64,000 nt of DNA from Myxocyprinus asiaticus (taxonomy: Eukaryota > Chordata > Actinopteri > Cypriniformes > Catostomidae). This document shows, in pieces, positions 24,064 through 35,392 of the stretch. The stretch lies in the NCBI RefSeq assembly GCF_019703515.2, contig NC_059349.1, forward strand, positions 29,447,744 through 29,511,743. The letters run 5' to 3'. The first letter of the stretch is position 1. Every line of letters begins with the position of its first letter. Made by a program: the position numbers and the translations under genes. The notes below the pieces were generated by a model. It was not told the DNA's origin. It worked only from the letters and a program-made list of their open reading frames with translations, and ran no database searches.

Positions 24064-25085
24064 ATGGGGAGCAGAAAAGAAATGTCAAAAGACCTGCGTA
24101 ACAAGGTAATGGAACTTTATAAAGATGGAAAAGGATATAAAAAGATATCCAAAGCCTTGAAAATGCCAGTCAGTACTGTTCAATCACTTATTGAGAAATG
24201 GAAAATTCGGGGATCTCTTGATACCATGCCAACGTCAGGTAGACCAAGAAAGATTTCAGCCACAACTGCCAGAAGAATTGTTCGGGATACAAAGAAAAAC
24301 CACAGGTAACCTCAGGAGAAATACAGGCTGCTCTGGAAAAAGATGGTGTGGTAGTTTCAAGGAGCACAATACGACTATACTTGAACAAAAATGAGCTGCA
24401 TGGTCGAGTTGCCAGAAAGAAGCCTTTACTGCTCCAATGCCACAAAAAAGCCTGGTTACAATATGCCCGACAACACCTTGACATGCCTCACAGCTTCTGG
24501 CACACTGTAATTTGGAGTGATGAGACCAAAATAGAGCTTTATGGTCACAACCATAAGCGCTATGTTTGGAGAGGGGTCAACAAGGCCTATAGTGAAAGAA
24601 TACCATCCCCACTGTGAAGCATGGTGGTGGCTCACTGATGTTTTGGGGGTGTGTGAGCTCTAAAGGCATGGGGAATCTGGTGAAAATTGATGGCAAGATG
24701 AATGCAGCACGTTATCAGAAAATACTGGCAGACAATTTGCATTCTTCTGCACGAAAGCTGTGCATGGGACGCTCTTGGACTTTCCAGCATGACAATGACC
24801 CTAAGCACAAGGCCAAGTTGACAATCCAGTGGTTACAGCAGAAAAATGTGAAGGTTCTGGAGTGGCCATCGCAGTCTCCTGACCTTAATATCATCGAGCC
24901 ACTCTGGGGAGATCTCAAACGTGCGGTTCATGCAAGACAACCAAAGACTTTGCATGACCTGGAGGCATTTTGCCAAGACGAATGTGAAGCTATACCACCT
25001 GCAAGAAATTTGGGGCCTCATAGACAACTATTACAAAAGACTGCATGCTGTCATTGATGCTAAAGGGGGCAATACACAGTATTAA
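24064..25085 (+). pseudogene. Tc1-like DD34E transposase (three frameshifts)
   Basis: The transposase would cut and paste the element at TA sites. The start ATG at 24064 gives MGSRKEMSKDLRNKVMELYK, an N-terminal paired-type helix-turn-helix (VSTVQSLIEKWK), with the GRPRK motif following near residue 58. The catalytic triad is visible: Asp in VIWSDETKIEL, Asp in [11 protein letters not shown], Glu in [11 protein letters not shown], with 34 residues between the second Asp and Glu. Frames break near 24295, 24600 and 25015, each consistent with a single-base indel. Past the last break the frame continues [14 protein letters not shown] to a stop at 25083. All catalytic residues are present, but no single continuous frame exists. 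Confidence 0.9.
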
Positions 25086-25302
25086 GAACTAAGGGTATGC
25101 AGACTTTTGAACAGGGGTCATTTCATTTTTTTCTTTGTTGCCATGTTTTGTTTTATGATTGTGCCATTCTGTTATAACCTACAGTTGAATATGAATCCCA
25201 TAAGAAATAAAAGAAATGTGTTTTGCCTGCTCACTCATGTTTTCTTTAAAAATGGTACATATATTACCAATTCTCCAAAGGTATTCAAACTTTTGAGCAC
25301 AA

Positions 25303-25307
<5 letters not shown>

Positions 25308-25339
<32 letters not shown>
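25308..25339. repeat. (AT)n microsatellite
   Basis: A pure TA run lies immediately beside the Tc1 right end, so that end inserted into or next to a TA-rich target. Confidence 0.9.
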
Positions 25340-25342
<3 letters not shown>

Positions 25343-25514
25343 GAGTTATGATTCCAAAATGTGACATTTCAAGTACTGTTTAATTAGGAATACTTAAATG
25401 TTTTTATTAATGACAACTTTAGGGTTAAGAGAGTAATGGTACCTTAATTAAAACTAGTAAGAATAATAAAATAAACTTAAGTTGAGTAAACTCTTTTTTA
25501 CAATTTAAGATAAC

Positions 25515-25620
25515 TACTATTTACAGACCAGCTTATAACCATCTTAGACCAGCTAGAAATCAGCTTCCATGTTCCAAAACACAGCTACCAACTTAAGATG
25601 GATTTTCCAACAGGCTAAGT
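25515..25620. repeat. ACCAGCT-rich MITE fragment
   Basis: Words such as AGACCAGCTTATAACCATCT and TTAGACCAGCTAGAAATCAG belong to a degenerate repeat found again at about 17675-17720, 29850-29945 and 50440-50535. All share AGACCAGC/GCTGGTCT motifs. Confidence 0.5.
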
Positions 25621-26484
25621 ATGAGAAATCCAAAACAAATGTGTCCTACATTTTCTACCACTGTGCTACTGCTGGCTGTCTTCAAACAGCAAGTTGTTCA
25701 GTCAATTTATAAGATATTGAGCTATTGAATAATGACTATACTGCTGTATTAGAATTGTACACTTTGCTCAATGTTGTTTTTGACTTGTAAGCATAAGGGC
25801 GACAAATCTCAAAGGATATTCTCAGATAAAAGAAGTCTGAGCATCAGAGGCTTCTCTGCTCTGCTCTACCAAACACCACGAGAAAAACTGCCTCCAGACC
25901 TTACCGGCACTGTCGCATGGAACAGACACTTAAATCCTCCCTCTCAAAACGCCGATATTTTGCAGCTCTGTTGCATTAGGAGCTCAGGACCCCTGCTTTC
26001 ATGAATCATTTCTCAGCCTTGATCGGAGAAAAATTTTGACAGTCCCTGGGCACTTTTGTTTATGGAGGATTATGAAGAACAGAAAGCAGCACATAAAGGC
26101 ACTGAGGCTTTAACTGCTAGGCAGGGCTCTGGAATCCACAAACCACAAAATCACAAATCAACAGAATATCCATTTATGAACAGCTCTTCCAACATGACTT
26201 GCCGAACAGTAAATAGAGAGGGAGAGAAGAGTGGATATTAAGCAACCATAGTTTCATTTTTTATGAGTAGCGGTTAATGGCAGCTGTCTAAAACGTCATG
26301 ACAATGTCAAGCTGAAAGTTTTAAAGTGCTCTATAAATCTTCCCTAATGTTATTATCAGCAATGGGAAAACCGAGAATAGATGGCATTCTGATGTTTTTT
26401 TTTTCTTTTCTTCGTTTTCCAGACTGTTCCATGTTGCAGTGATGAACTGGCTCTCGCAGAGCCAGACTGTACCTGCTCCAGAGG

Positions 26485-27065
26485 TATGAATGAATGGATG
26501 TTATATTTATATAGCACTTTTCTGATACTATACTCAAAGCACTTTACATACTGAACAGGGGACTCTCACCCACCACCAGTGTGCAGCATCCACCTGGATG
26601 ATGCGATGGCAGCCATATTGCACCAGTACGCTCACAACACACCAGCTGTTGGTGGAGAGGAGAGAGCAGAGTGATAGAGCCAACTCAGGGATGGGGATTA
26701 TTATGAGGCCATGATTGATAAGGGCTAATGGGGGGAATTTGGCCAGGACACCAGGGTTACACCCCTATTCTTTGCGAGAAGTGCCCTGGGATTTGTAGGA
26801 TCTCAGTTTTTACATCTCATCTAAAGGACGGTGCCTTTTTTTTTGTTGTTTTTTTTACAGTATAGTGTCCCCATCACTATACTGGGGCATTAAGACACAC
26901 ACAGACAACAGGGTGAGCACCCCCTGCTGGCTTCCCTAATACCTCTTCTAGCAGCAACCTTAGTTTTCCCCAGGAGGCCTCCCATCCAAGTATTGACCAA
27001 GCTCAACCCTTCTTAGCTTCAGTGGGTAACCAGTCTAGAGCTCCAGGGTGATATGGCTGCATATA
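26485..27065 (-). mobile_element. 5S rRNA-derived SINE (SINE3-like)
   Basis: Read on the minus strand from 27065, the head GCAGCCATATCACCCTGGAG, GAAGCTAAGAAGGGTTGAGC and TTGGTCAATACTTGGATGGG resembles 5S rRNA. It retains the internal RNA polymerase III promoter region (AAGCTAAG-AGGGT box A/C area, GGATGGGAG element). A ~450-bp body follows and the end is a LINE-like tail around GCACTTTTCTGATA, TTTATATAGC at 26485-26530. This is the layout of 5S-derived SINEs in fish. It is not a functional 5S gene: the 5S-like part is mutated and lacks the normal end. Confidence 0.75.
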
Positions 27066-27960
27066 GTAGTACATTTCTTGCAAAGTGGCACTATTTGGGT
27101 TGCTATTTTGGGTTGCTAAATTCAGGCATCACCATCGCAACAGTGTCAGTGTCACATACTTACGTCAAATCTTATTTAAATAAAGTTCTTGCTTTCTGTG
27201 TCCTCAGTGGAAAACATAGTTAGAATTTTATTGGAATGGGTATAGTTCCACAAGGAACTGATTTTAGTTCAGGTACTTAGCTGTATAAATTGTATTGCTC
27301 ATTTTTATGGTCCACAAAAATGGTGAGTCTCCAAAAAAAGTGTCCCATGAAAAAAATTCATTTGTTTGAAGGTTTGCTTTTTCCCTAATTAATGCTCACT
27401 TTTGGCTATAGTTCTCTCCTTTGCAGCTGTCTTTAATGTTCACTGGCAGTGGGGTCTTTCTCACTCTCTCTTTCTGTCCCTCTCCATCTCTGTTACGTAG
27501 ACAGGATGAGATGTGTAAGTGAAAAATGACAGTAAGCCTGGGAGTTCTCTCACTAGCACAGTGGTATCTGTCCTACCCTTTCAAATTTATTGTGGCAGTA
27601 CTTTGATATATACCATGGTAATGAATAATTACCATATTCACACAACATGGCATTAACATGATACTCCAAAAGTACTTCCAAATATGGGTAAAAAAATATG
27701 ACCATAGAATTTCTATTGTACCATGTCTATCCACCTTTTGGATGCAGCCTGATGTCATAAAAATTACATGACTGTGCCGACATTTTTGATTAATGACATT
27801 ATGTGGTTCACTACATGTATTTTGCCAGTTCCAAGGTGAAATGTCCACTGTGTGGCGCTAAAAACGAGTTAAATACTCTTCCAATCAGATGAGGTTTTCA
27901 AGGTTAATGCTCTGTCAAATTTTAAATCAATAAAACCTACCTCCCTACCCTAAACCTTAA

Positions 27961-28135
27961 ATGAATAGTTCACCCAAAAATGAAAATTCTCTCATCATTT
28001 CCTCACCATCGTGCCATCCCAGATGTGTATAATGTTCTGTCTTCTGCAGAACACAAACAAAGATTTTTAGAAGAATATTTCTGCTCTGTAGGTCCATACA
28101 ATGCAAGTGAATGGTAGCCATTTTTGTTTTGTGGT
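27961..28135. repeat. TTAA-type MITE, left half
   Basis: ATGAATAGTTCACCCAAAAA follows TTAA (27957-27960). It continues TCATCATTTCCTCACC and GCAGAACACAAACAAAGAT, the common cyprinid repeat also seen at 30695. The right terminus was not found. Confidence 0.6.
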
Positions 28136-28253
28136 GCTTCTGTGACATTTTTGGCTCATGTGTTAACTTGCATGCTCTTCAGGACTCATGAGTACTGGGG
28201 TACTCTATCAGTTGAGCTACCGGTCAACCTGATCACACATGAATACGTTTATA

Positions 28254-29503
28254 CACTGCTTGGCCAAAAAAAAAGTTGCATACTCTAATGTTTAGTTGGA
28301 CTGCATCTAGCTTTGATTATTGTGCGCATTTGTTGTGGCATTGTTTCATCAAACTTATGCAACTTCACAACATTTATTTCTGTTCAGAGCTGCATTAATT
28401 TTTGGCCGAGATCTTGCATTGATGACGGGAGATTCGAACCATTCCATAAAGTCTTCTCCAACACATCCCAAAGACTTTCAGTGGGGTTAAGGTCAGGATT
28501 CTGTGGTGGCCGATTCATGTGAGAAAGTGATTCCTTATGTTCCCTGAACCACTCTTTCACAATTTGAGCCCGATGAATCTTGGCATTGTTGTCCTGGAAT
28601 ATGCCCATGCCGCCAGGGAAGAAAAAAATCCATTGATGGGATAACCTGGTCATTCAGTATTCAGGTAGTCAGATGACTTCATTTTACTGCTACATAATGT
28701 TGCTGAGCCTAGACCTGACCAATTGAAGCAACCCCAGATCATATCACTGCCTCCAGAGGCTTGTAGAGTGGGCACTATGCATGACGGGTGCATCGCATCA
28801 TGCACTTCCCTTCTTTTCCTGACGTGCCCATTGCTTTGGAATTGGGTAAATCTGGACTCATCAGACCACATATCCTTTTTCCATTGCTCCACAGTCTAAT
28901 CTTTATGCTCCCTAGCTAATTTAAGTTGTTTTTTTAGATTAGCCTCACTAACAAGTGGCTTTCTTGTGGCCACACAGCTGTTTAGTCCCAGTCCTGTAAG
29001 TTCTCGTCACATTGTGCTTGTGGAAATGCTCTTACATTCATTATTAAACATAGCCGTGAGTTCTACTGATTTGTTACCGTGTGACTTCACCAAGCATTTG
29101 AGTGATCTCTGACCACGATCATTCAAGGTTTTTTCCCGACCACATTTCTTCCGCTGAAGGTTCACCACTATCCTTCCAGGTTTTAATAATGCGTTGGACA
29201 GTTCTTAACCCAGTTCCAGTGATTTCAGCAGTCTCCTTAGTTGTTTTCCTTGCTTGATGAAGGCCTATAATTTGCCTCTTCTGAAACACAGTAACATCTT
29301 TTCCACGACCATGGGACACGTCTTCTGACATGGTTGTTTAAGAAATGAGAAGCTACACACTGCACCAGTTAGGGTTAAAAGAATTGTTGCAAGCTGAAAC
29401 ATTTTAATCACTGCGATAATGATCCAATCATAGGCTCTTAAGTAACTGCTTATTTAAATCCAAACAGCTACTTTTTTTTTTTTTTTTTTTTGGCCAAGCA
29501 GTG
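28254..29503 (-). mobile_element. Complete Tc1/mariner element, 1,250 bp, inactive
   Basis: The left end CACTGCTTGGCCAAAAAAAA (28254) is matched in inverse orientation by the right end TTTTTTTTGGCCAAGCAGTG (29503). TA lies on each side (28252-28253, 29504-29505). The transposase is read on the minus strand. The A-run inside the right terminus is expanded relative to the left. Confidence 0.92.
28285..29331 (-). pseudogene. Tc1-like transposase (broken, catalytic Asp lost)
   Basis: The frame starts MSEDVSHGRGKDVTVFQKRQ at 29331, followed by helix-turn-helix text (TKETAEITGTGLRTVQRIIK). Catalytic blocks are Asp in MWSDESRFTQF, the second motif [11 protein letters not shown] and Glu in [14 protein letters not shown]. 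In the second motif the residue expected to be the second catalytic Asp (family FQDDNAPIH) is Asn, which alone would be expected to inactivate it. A frameshift near 29125, stops in STSTM-stop-REL and HKD-stop-TVE, another shift near 28650 and a stop near 28380 also break it. Confidence 0.88.
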
Positions 29504-29849
29504 TAAATGTAGATGATTATGTAATGCAAACATTAAACTTTATTGCCTTACAAGTCATGCGATATAGTAAAAGTATTTTGATTTGAACAGAGCGAAAAGT
29601 GTTTATAAACTGATAATCTGCAGTTTTACTTGTGATTTGTGTGAAAGTGAATAAAAGATTGTTGTTGTAGTGCCTCTAGTGTTTATTTCACCAGGAAACT
29701 GCAACAGTTACGTACGACAAAACATGTACATATCATTTAGCAAAAATCTAAGCATAGTAATATGATTCTATGAGACCAGGTTGCTTGTCTAAAGTGGTTA
29801 GCTGTTCTTTTTTGCAGGTTTTAAAGGGGTTTGAGGCACTTGTCAGCTT

Positions 29850-29945
29850 GTCAGGCTGGAAGACCAGCTGGTTGACCAATTAAACCAGCTAAAGACCAGC
29901 TTGACCAGGGTGGAAGACCAATTAACAGACCAGCAAAACACCTTA
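29850..29945. repeat. ACCAGCT-type degenerate repeat next to exon 2
   Basis: Repeated GAAGACCAGCTGGTTGACCA, AAACCAGCTAAAGACCAGCT and GAAGACCAATTAACAGACCA words form a short tandem-like array about 150 bp from the exon 2 donor. Confidence 0.6.
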
Positions 29946-30080
29946 GGATTTCCCCTGAAATCAGCAGCACCAATTATAACACTTGGGGCGGTAACTCTAC
30001 CCAGAGGTTTAATTGCTTCCCTTTCATTACTCACAATTACAGTTATTGTGTTTGTGCATGTATGTGTTGAACAAAGGCTA

Positions 30081-30536
<456 letters not shown>

Positions 30537-30694
30537 TCAATATTATTGCATATGAATCAACAAAACTTTTAAAACTGATTTACCCAAAAATGCAACATAA
30601 TATCATTGTAGCATGAATAGTTAAACACTGTATCCTGTTATAATGTGTGTATTTGTTATAACATATAAAGAAAATAAATAAACATTGTTATTAA

Positions 30695-31150
30695 AGGAAC
30701 AGTTCATCCAAAAATGTAAATTCTGTCATCATTTACTCACCCTCATGTCGTTCCAAACATGTATGAATTACTTTCTTATGCCAAACACAAATGGAGATGT
30801 TTTAAAGAATATTGCAGGCCCTCTTTTCAGTACAAGTGTCATACAATGATTTAAGTCATTGTTCAGTTAAAATCTTCACGTCCATTGCGTATTTACTAAT
30901 GCTATGAGACTAACTTTCATGCAAACACACGAGCCACTAGAATATGATGCATGAGTCGCATAGACTACTTTTATGATACATTTAGGTCCTTTTTTAAGCT
31001 TTCAAGCAAGGCACTATCCATTGCCATTGGATGGAAAAGACAGCCCACGATATTCATTGAAACTTCTCCTTTGTGTTCTGCATTAGAAAGAAAGTTCTGC
31101 AGATTTGGACATGAGGGTGAGTAAATTATATTTTGGGGTGAACTATTTCT
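30695..31150. mobile_element. Complete TTAA-flanked MITE
   Basis: The left end AGGAACAGTTCATCCAAAAA follows TTAA (30691-30694). The right end, inverted, is AGAAATAGTTCACCCCAAAA before TTAA (31151-31154). The subterminal TCATTTACTCACCCTCATG on the left is mirrored by CATGAGGGTGAGTAAATTAT on the right. At 456 bp with no ORF, it is a Kolobok- or piggyBac-like (TTAA target) non-autonomous element. Related copies lie at 8935, 27961, 47830 and 50735. Confidence 0.75.
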
Positions 31151-31539
31151 TTAAGAGCTTTTGTAAGTGAATTCTTGGTGAGGTCCTCTGTGGTTGGCAA
31201 AAAGTAACTGAACATTTCATTGTCCTTTCTGCCTCTTAAGGCAGACAAAGCTCTTAATTTACATGTGTTGAAGTGGAACAGCTCCTCTGCAAAAGCTGGG
31301 GTATTTTAAACTAACTATTCACATCTATACTTACCATTCTAAACTTCCTCATAAAATCTAAATGCAAATTTCAGTTGTTAATAAGCGCCTTTGTAACAAG
31401 AGGAGGAATCAAAATGCAGTTCTACAGTTCTTTCTGCTTTCTTTTTTTGCTACACAATAAATGCTATAAATAGAGACGTATGACATTACACATTGAACAA
31501 ACATAAACTATATGCTATTACATTACATACTATGTAGAA

Positions 31540-31842
31540 CAGAGTTTCTTAACTGGTGGGTCACAACCCAAACCGTGGACAGCAGGGTTAAAAAAAAAAA
31601 TGCAAAATGCAAATAATAAAGTGCAACAAACCATATAATAGTGCAAAGTTAGAACAGCAAAATAAATAAGCTCATCAATTTTCAATATTAATACAAATTA
31701 ATGTACCAAAAATCAATACAAATTTAATGGACATTTTTACTTACTTCGGTACAATATAAACCATGTTGGTGCTGTTTTGGGTTGCCACTTAATGCCCAGT
31801 GTGAAATCTGGGTCCTGAAGCAAACCCATTTGAGAACCACTG
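31540..31842. mobile_element. hAT-type MITE with perfect 8-bp duplication
   Basis: The left end is CAGAGTTTCTTAACTGGTGG; the inverse of the right end is CAGTGGTTCTCAAATGGGTT. The identical octamer ATGTAGAA flanks both sides (31532-31539 and 31843-31850). An 8-bp duplication and CAGTGGTTCTCAA-type termini are diagnostic of hAT elements. The 303-bp interior is non-coding. Confidence 0.85.
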
Positions 31843-32704
31843 ATGTAGAATACTACAGTATATGCTACTATTATACAGTATATATCTATAAGAGAGGGAG
31901 AGAATATATATATATATATATATATGTCTAGCAACATACAGTAATTAGCTGACGATGGTGGTTACCTGGGCAACAGTCCAAGCATAACCTGTTTGAGTTT
32001 AGTACAACACTATTCACACCACCAACTGACTAAATTAACTAATTAAAAAAACTTTTGCTTTAAAGACCAATTATTATCTGAACTCATTGTATTTTGAAAT
32101 CCAATCTATTTTTCTAAATAAGCAACCACAATGATAGGAGGAATTGCTATGGCAACACCAGCCTCTTTATAATAAAACACCAGAAAGTTTAACCAATCCG
32201 CTGCTTTCACAGGCAAAGAAAAATCTGAGCATGACAGCCTGTCGAAAACATATACATTTTTAAAAGTATGAGTGATTGCTACACAAAGATCTTTTTAAAA
32301 AGCAGCATGTCATCTGCTAATCAGCCCTTTATTAAGGAACCTCAAACGTTCCAGGAAAGCAGCACCGTGTGCCATGATGCTATAGAATTTTTCTCCAAGT
32401 GCTGTCTTTGCCAACTAACCGACCTGTTCGTTATTTGCGTTATTTCAGTGCAACCCCCATTGCGAAAATGTAACCCCCTGACCCTAACAGGCATCTAGCC
32501 AAGAACAGCCACACACTTCCATCTACACACTGTCATTGGTTATGTTTGGAATAGCACACTACTTTACTACTCTTACTATTGCTACAGTATTAATATTTAA
32601 ACTGTGCACAGAATGCAAATGTTCTGTATGCATAGAACATGACCTATTACATTTGCTAAAATGAGCAGTATACAACAGAGCTCACTGCTTGAAATACTGT
32701 ACAC

Positions 32705-32877
32705 TCTCTGAGCACTTTATCAGGAACACTATAGTCCTATTAAAGTGCCAGACATGGTCTGCTGCAGTCGTAGCTCATCCACCTCAAGGTTCGACGTGTT
32801 GTTAATACTGAGATGCTATTCTTCTCACCACAATTGTTCAGAGCAGTTATCTGAGCTACTATAGCCTTTCTGTCAGC
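32705..32877 (-). pseudogene. Tc1/mariner fragment, left part split by LINE
   Basis: The terminal sequence GAGCACTTTATCAGGAACAC is followed, on the minus strand, by transposase residues DRKAIVAQITALNNCGEKNS and TTRRTLRWMS. The element stops at GTCAGC (32877) where the LINE begins. It resumes at 37346 with AACCAGTCTGACCATTCTCT, exactly the next sequence of the family as judged from the copy at 57065-57125. Confidence 0.75.
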
Positions 32878-33070
32878 ATAATGGCACCACGGATGGCCGC
32901 CTCGGTGTGGAGCGCTCCTATTGTTTTGTTGTTTTTGTTTGTTTGTCCTGTGTTTAGTAATATTTTTCCAGTCAGTTTTACCAGAGACGAACTGCTGAAC
33001 ATTCAACAGCATATACCAGACAATCTTTTCCCGGTTTTTGAATATTCAGACGTTTTGCTGGACATTTTAG

Positions 33071-33830
33071 TTGGAGGCACAGCTGTGTTGTTCAATAGAC
33101 GCAGACGAGGGAGACGAGCAGGCGCGCTGGTCAAACTCCATCGGCGGGTTTTATAAAACAGCACTGCTGAGCATTCATCTAGCGAATCTCCGCTCTCTTC
33201 CTAACAAAACGGACGAACTACATCTCATCACTCGCACAAACAAGGACTTTTCAACCTTTGCTGCCTTGTGCTTCACAGAAACCTGGCTGAGTGAAGCATT
33301 CCAGACAGCGCGTTACATCTGCTGGGCTTCCAGCTGTTCAGAGCAGATCGCATCGTGGAGTTAATGGGGAAAATGAGAGGCAGTGGAACATGCTTTTACA
33401 TCAATGAAAGTTGGTGTACAAATGTAACAATGTAAAAGAGATGTGCTGTCCTAATTTGGAAGCGCTCTTTATTAACTGTAAGCCTTTCTACTCGCTGCGG
33501 GAGTTTTCCTCGTTTATTCTGGTGAATGTTTACATCGCGCCAAACACGTGTTTGAATACCGCGCTGCAACAGCTGGCTGATCAAATCACAGACACAGAAC
33601 AACAATACCCAGACTCAGTTATTATTATTCTTGTGGATTTTAACAAAGCAAACCTCTCACGTGAACTGCCCAAATACAGACAGCACATTACATGTCCAAC
33701 CAGAGACAGAAATATATTGGATAACTGCTACACAACAATAAAGGATGCATATCGCTCTGTCCCTAGAGCAGCTTTGGGACTCTCTGATCACTGTCTGGTT
33801 CATCTTCTTCCAATCTACAGACAGAACTAA
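33071..33830 (+). pseudogene. L2-like LINE endonuclease domain (broken)
   Basis: Apurinic-type endonuclease blocks: LLSIHLANLRSLPNKTDELH with the Asn motif, FAALCFTETWLSEAF with the metal-binding Glu, SFILVNVYIAPNT, IIILVDFNKANLSRELPKYR (the usual GDFN is VDFN here) and the terminal ALGLSDHCLVHLLP with the Ser-Asp-His catalytic motif. The frame shifts between 33360 and 33411. The linker to the RT continues to about 34184 in a further frame with VKRWTNEAELELQACF. Confidence 0.8.
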
Positions 33831-34184
33831 AATCTGCTAAGCCTGTAGTAAGGTCTGTAAAGAGATGGACCAATGAAGCAGAGCTGGAGCTACAAGCCTG
33901 CTTTAACTGCACTGATTGTAGTATTTTTGAGGCTGCAGACACCAATCTGGACGAGCTCACAGATACTGTTACATCATATATAAGTTTCTGTGAGGATATG
34001 TGCATCCCTACTAGGACTTGTTTAATGTTTAACATCGACAAACCTTGGTTTACAGGCAGCTTCGTCAGGCCAAAGAGGATGCTTACAGGGGTGGGGATAA
34101 AGTCTTGTACAATCAGGCCAGGAACACACTGAATAAGGAAATCAGAGTGGCTAAAAGAAGATACTCTGAGAAGCTGAAAAATGT

Positions 34185-35367
34185 CATGGTTACTTGCGTA
34201 ACCTCCGTTCCCTGATGGAGGGAACGAGACGTTGTGTCGATGTAGTGACACTAGGGGTCACTCTTGGGAGCCCGAGACACCTCTGGTCTTTGATAAAAGG
34301 CCAATGAAAACTGGCGAGTGGAACTCATTCAGGTTTTATGCTGAGGAGCCGAGACAAGGTCCGGCCATTTCAGCGGGTAGTTCAGTGTTGTGGCAGGAGG
34401 GACACAACTTCTTCTTCCCTCCATCAGGGAACGGAGGCTACGCAAGTAACCATGACATTCCCTATCTGTCACTCACTCGACGTTGTGTCGATGTAGTGAC
34501 ACTAGGGGTCCCTATACAAAATGCCGCAACTGGCTGAACTGTGTTACGTGAACTGGCGGTGTGTGACGGGCAGATAACTGTGTGCCTCATAGCCAGCGCA
34601 CCAGGCTGACACGTAACCTCCCCCAACATAGTTATGAGTGTCGAACGGCCCTTTGGGGACAAGCCGACTACCCAAAAGATAGAGACAGGCTAGCCCAGTC
34701 GTAGCCTTTTTTCCCCTTCTTTTTTCCACTCCCTAAAAAAAAGGGGGAATATCTGACTGGGTTGACCAGGTCTAGTCAGGGGGTGTCCCTCCTAAGGGGA
34801 GGACACCGCGGAGACCACACCTCGCCCAGAGAGAAGGGGGATATTTAAGTGGAAAATATGTCACATGGCCTTGCCGAACTATGTCGGAAGTATGTCATGT
34901 GGAGAAGTCTCATGGTAGGTCCTACCCAATGGGGGAGGAGTTACTACAAACATGGAGACTGTGGCAGAGGGGCCTCTGCCCAAGGAAGACACAGTTTGCC
35001 AACAGGGAAACTAATTAGCGGAAGATATACATCGCATGGGGTTACGCCACATGCGGAGCACCTACCTCAGAACAGGGCTTTTAGTTAGCATGTGTACTGG
35101 GCCGGCAGCGAGTCTCTCCGAACACTCGACTGCCACAGGGCTTGGAGGAAGTCAACCAGGGAACATAGTTTGTGAACACTACTGGGAGTTAATGGCACAT
35201 GTCTTCAGCTCAGAGGAGTTGATATGTCCAGGGGAGTGGCATGCAAATACCACTCGGCAATTTTCATTGGCCTTTTATCAAAGACCAGAGGTGTCTCGGG
35301 CTCCCAAGAGTGACCCCTAGTGTCACTACATCTTAACAACGTCGAGTGAGTGACAGATAGGGAAGAA
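34185..35367. mobile_element. Non-autonomous DIRS derivative inserted in the LINE
   Basis: About 1.18 kb made only of DIRS terminal material. It has the left terminus with TGACACTAGGGGTCACTCTT, an internal inverted pair (TTACTTGCGTAACCTCCGTT at 34190 and its inverse near 34450), a second copy of the GACGTTGTGTCGATGTAGTG block at 34481, and a right terminus whose inverse matches the left for about 120 bp. All coding regions are missing. Flanking LINE text (GAGAAGCTGAAAAATGT | TTTCAGCTAATGACC) reads across the insertion. Confidence 0.85.
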
Positions 35368-35392
35368 GTTTTCAGCTAATGACCCTGCATCA

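Larger units (their letters stand above)
21447..25305 (+). mobile_element. Complete Tc1-like transposon carrying a DIRS insertion
   Basis: The left terminus CAGTTGTGCTCAAAAGTTTG (21447) and the right terminus ending CAAACTTTTGAGCACAACTG (25305) are inverted repeats flanked by TA on both sides (21445-21446, 25306-25307), the Tc1/mariner target. The plus-strand transposase lies at 24064-25085. The left arm is interrupted at 21534-23760 by a DIRS-like sequence; the remaining Tc1 would be about 1.63 kb, the normal family size. Confidence 0.9.

Noticed and set aside
26970..27065. 5S rRNA gene
   Set aside because: Only the first part resembles 5S, with many changes, and it continues into a SINE body.
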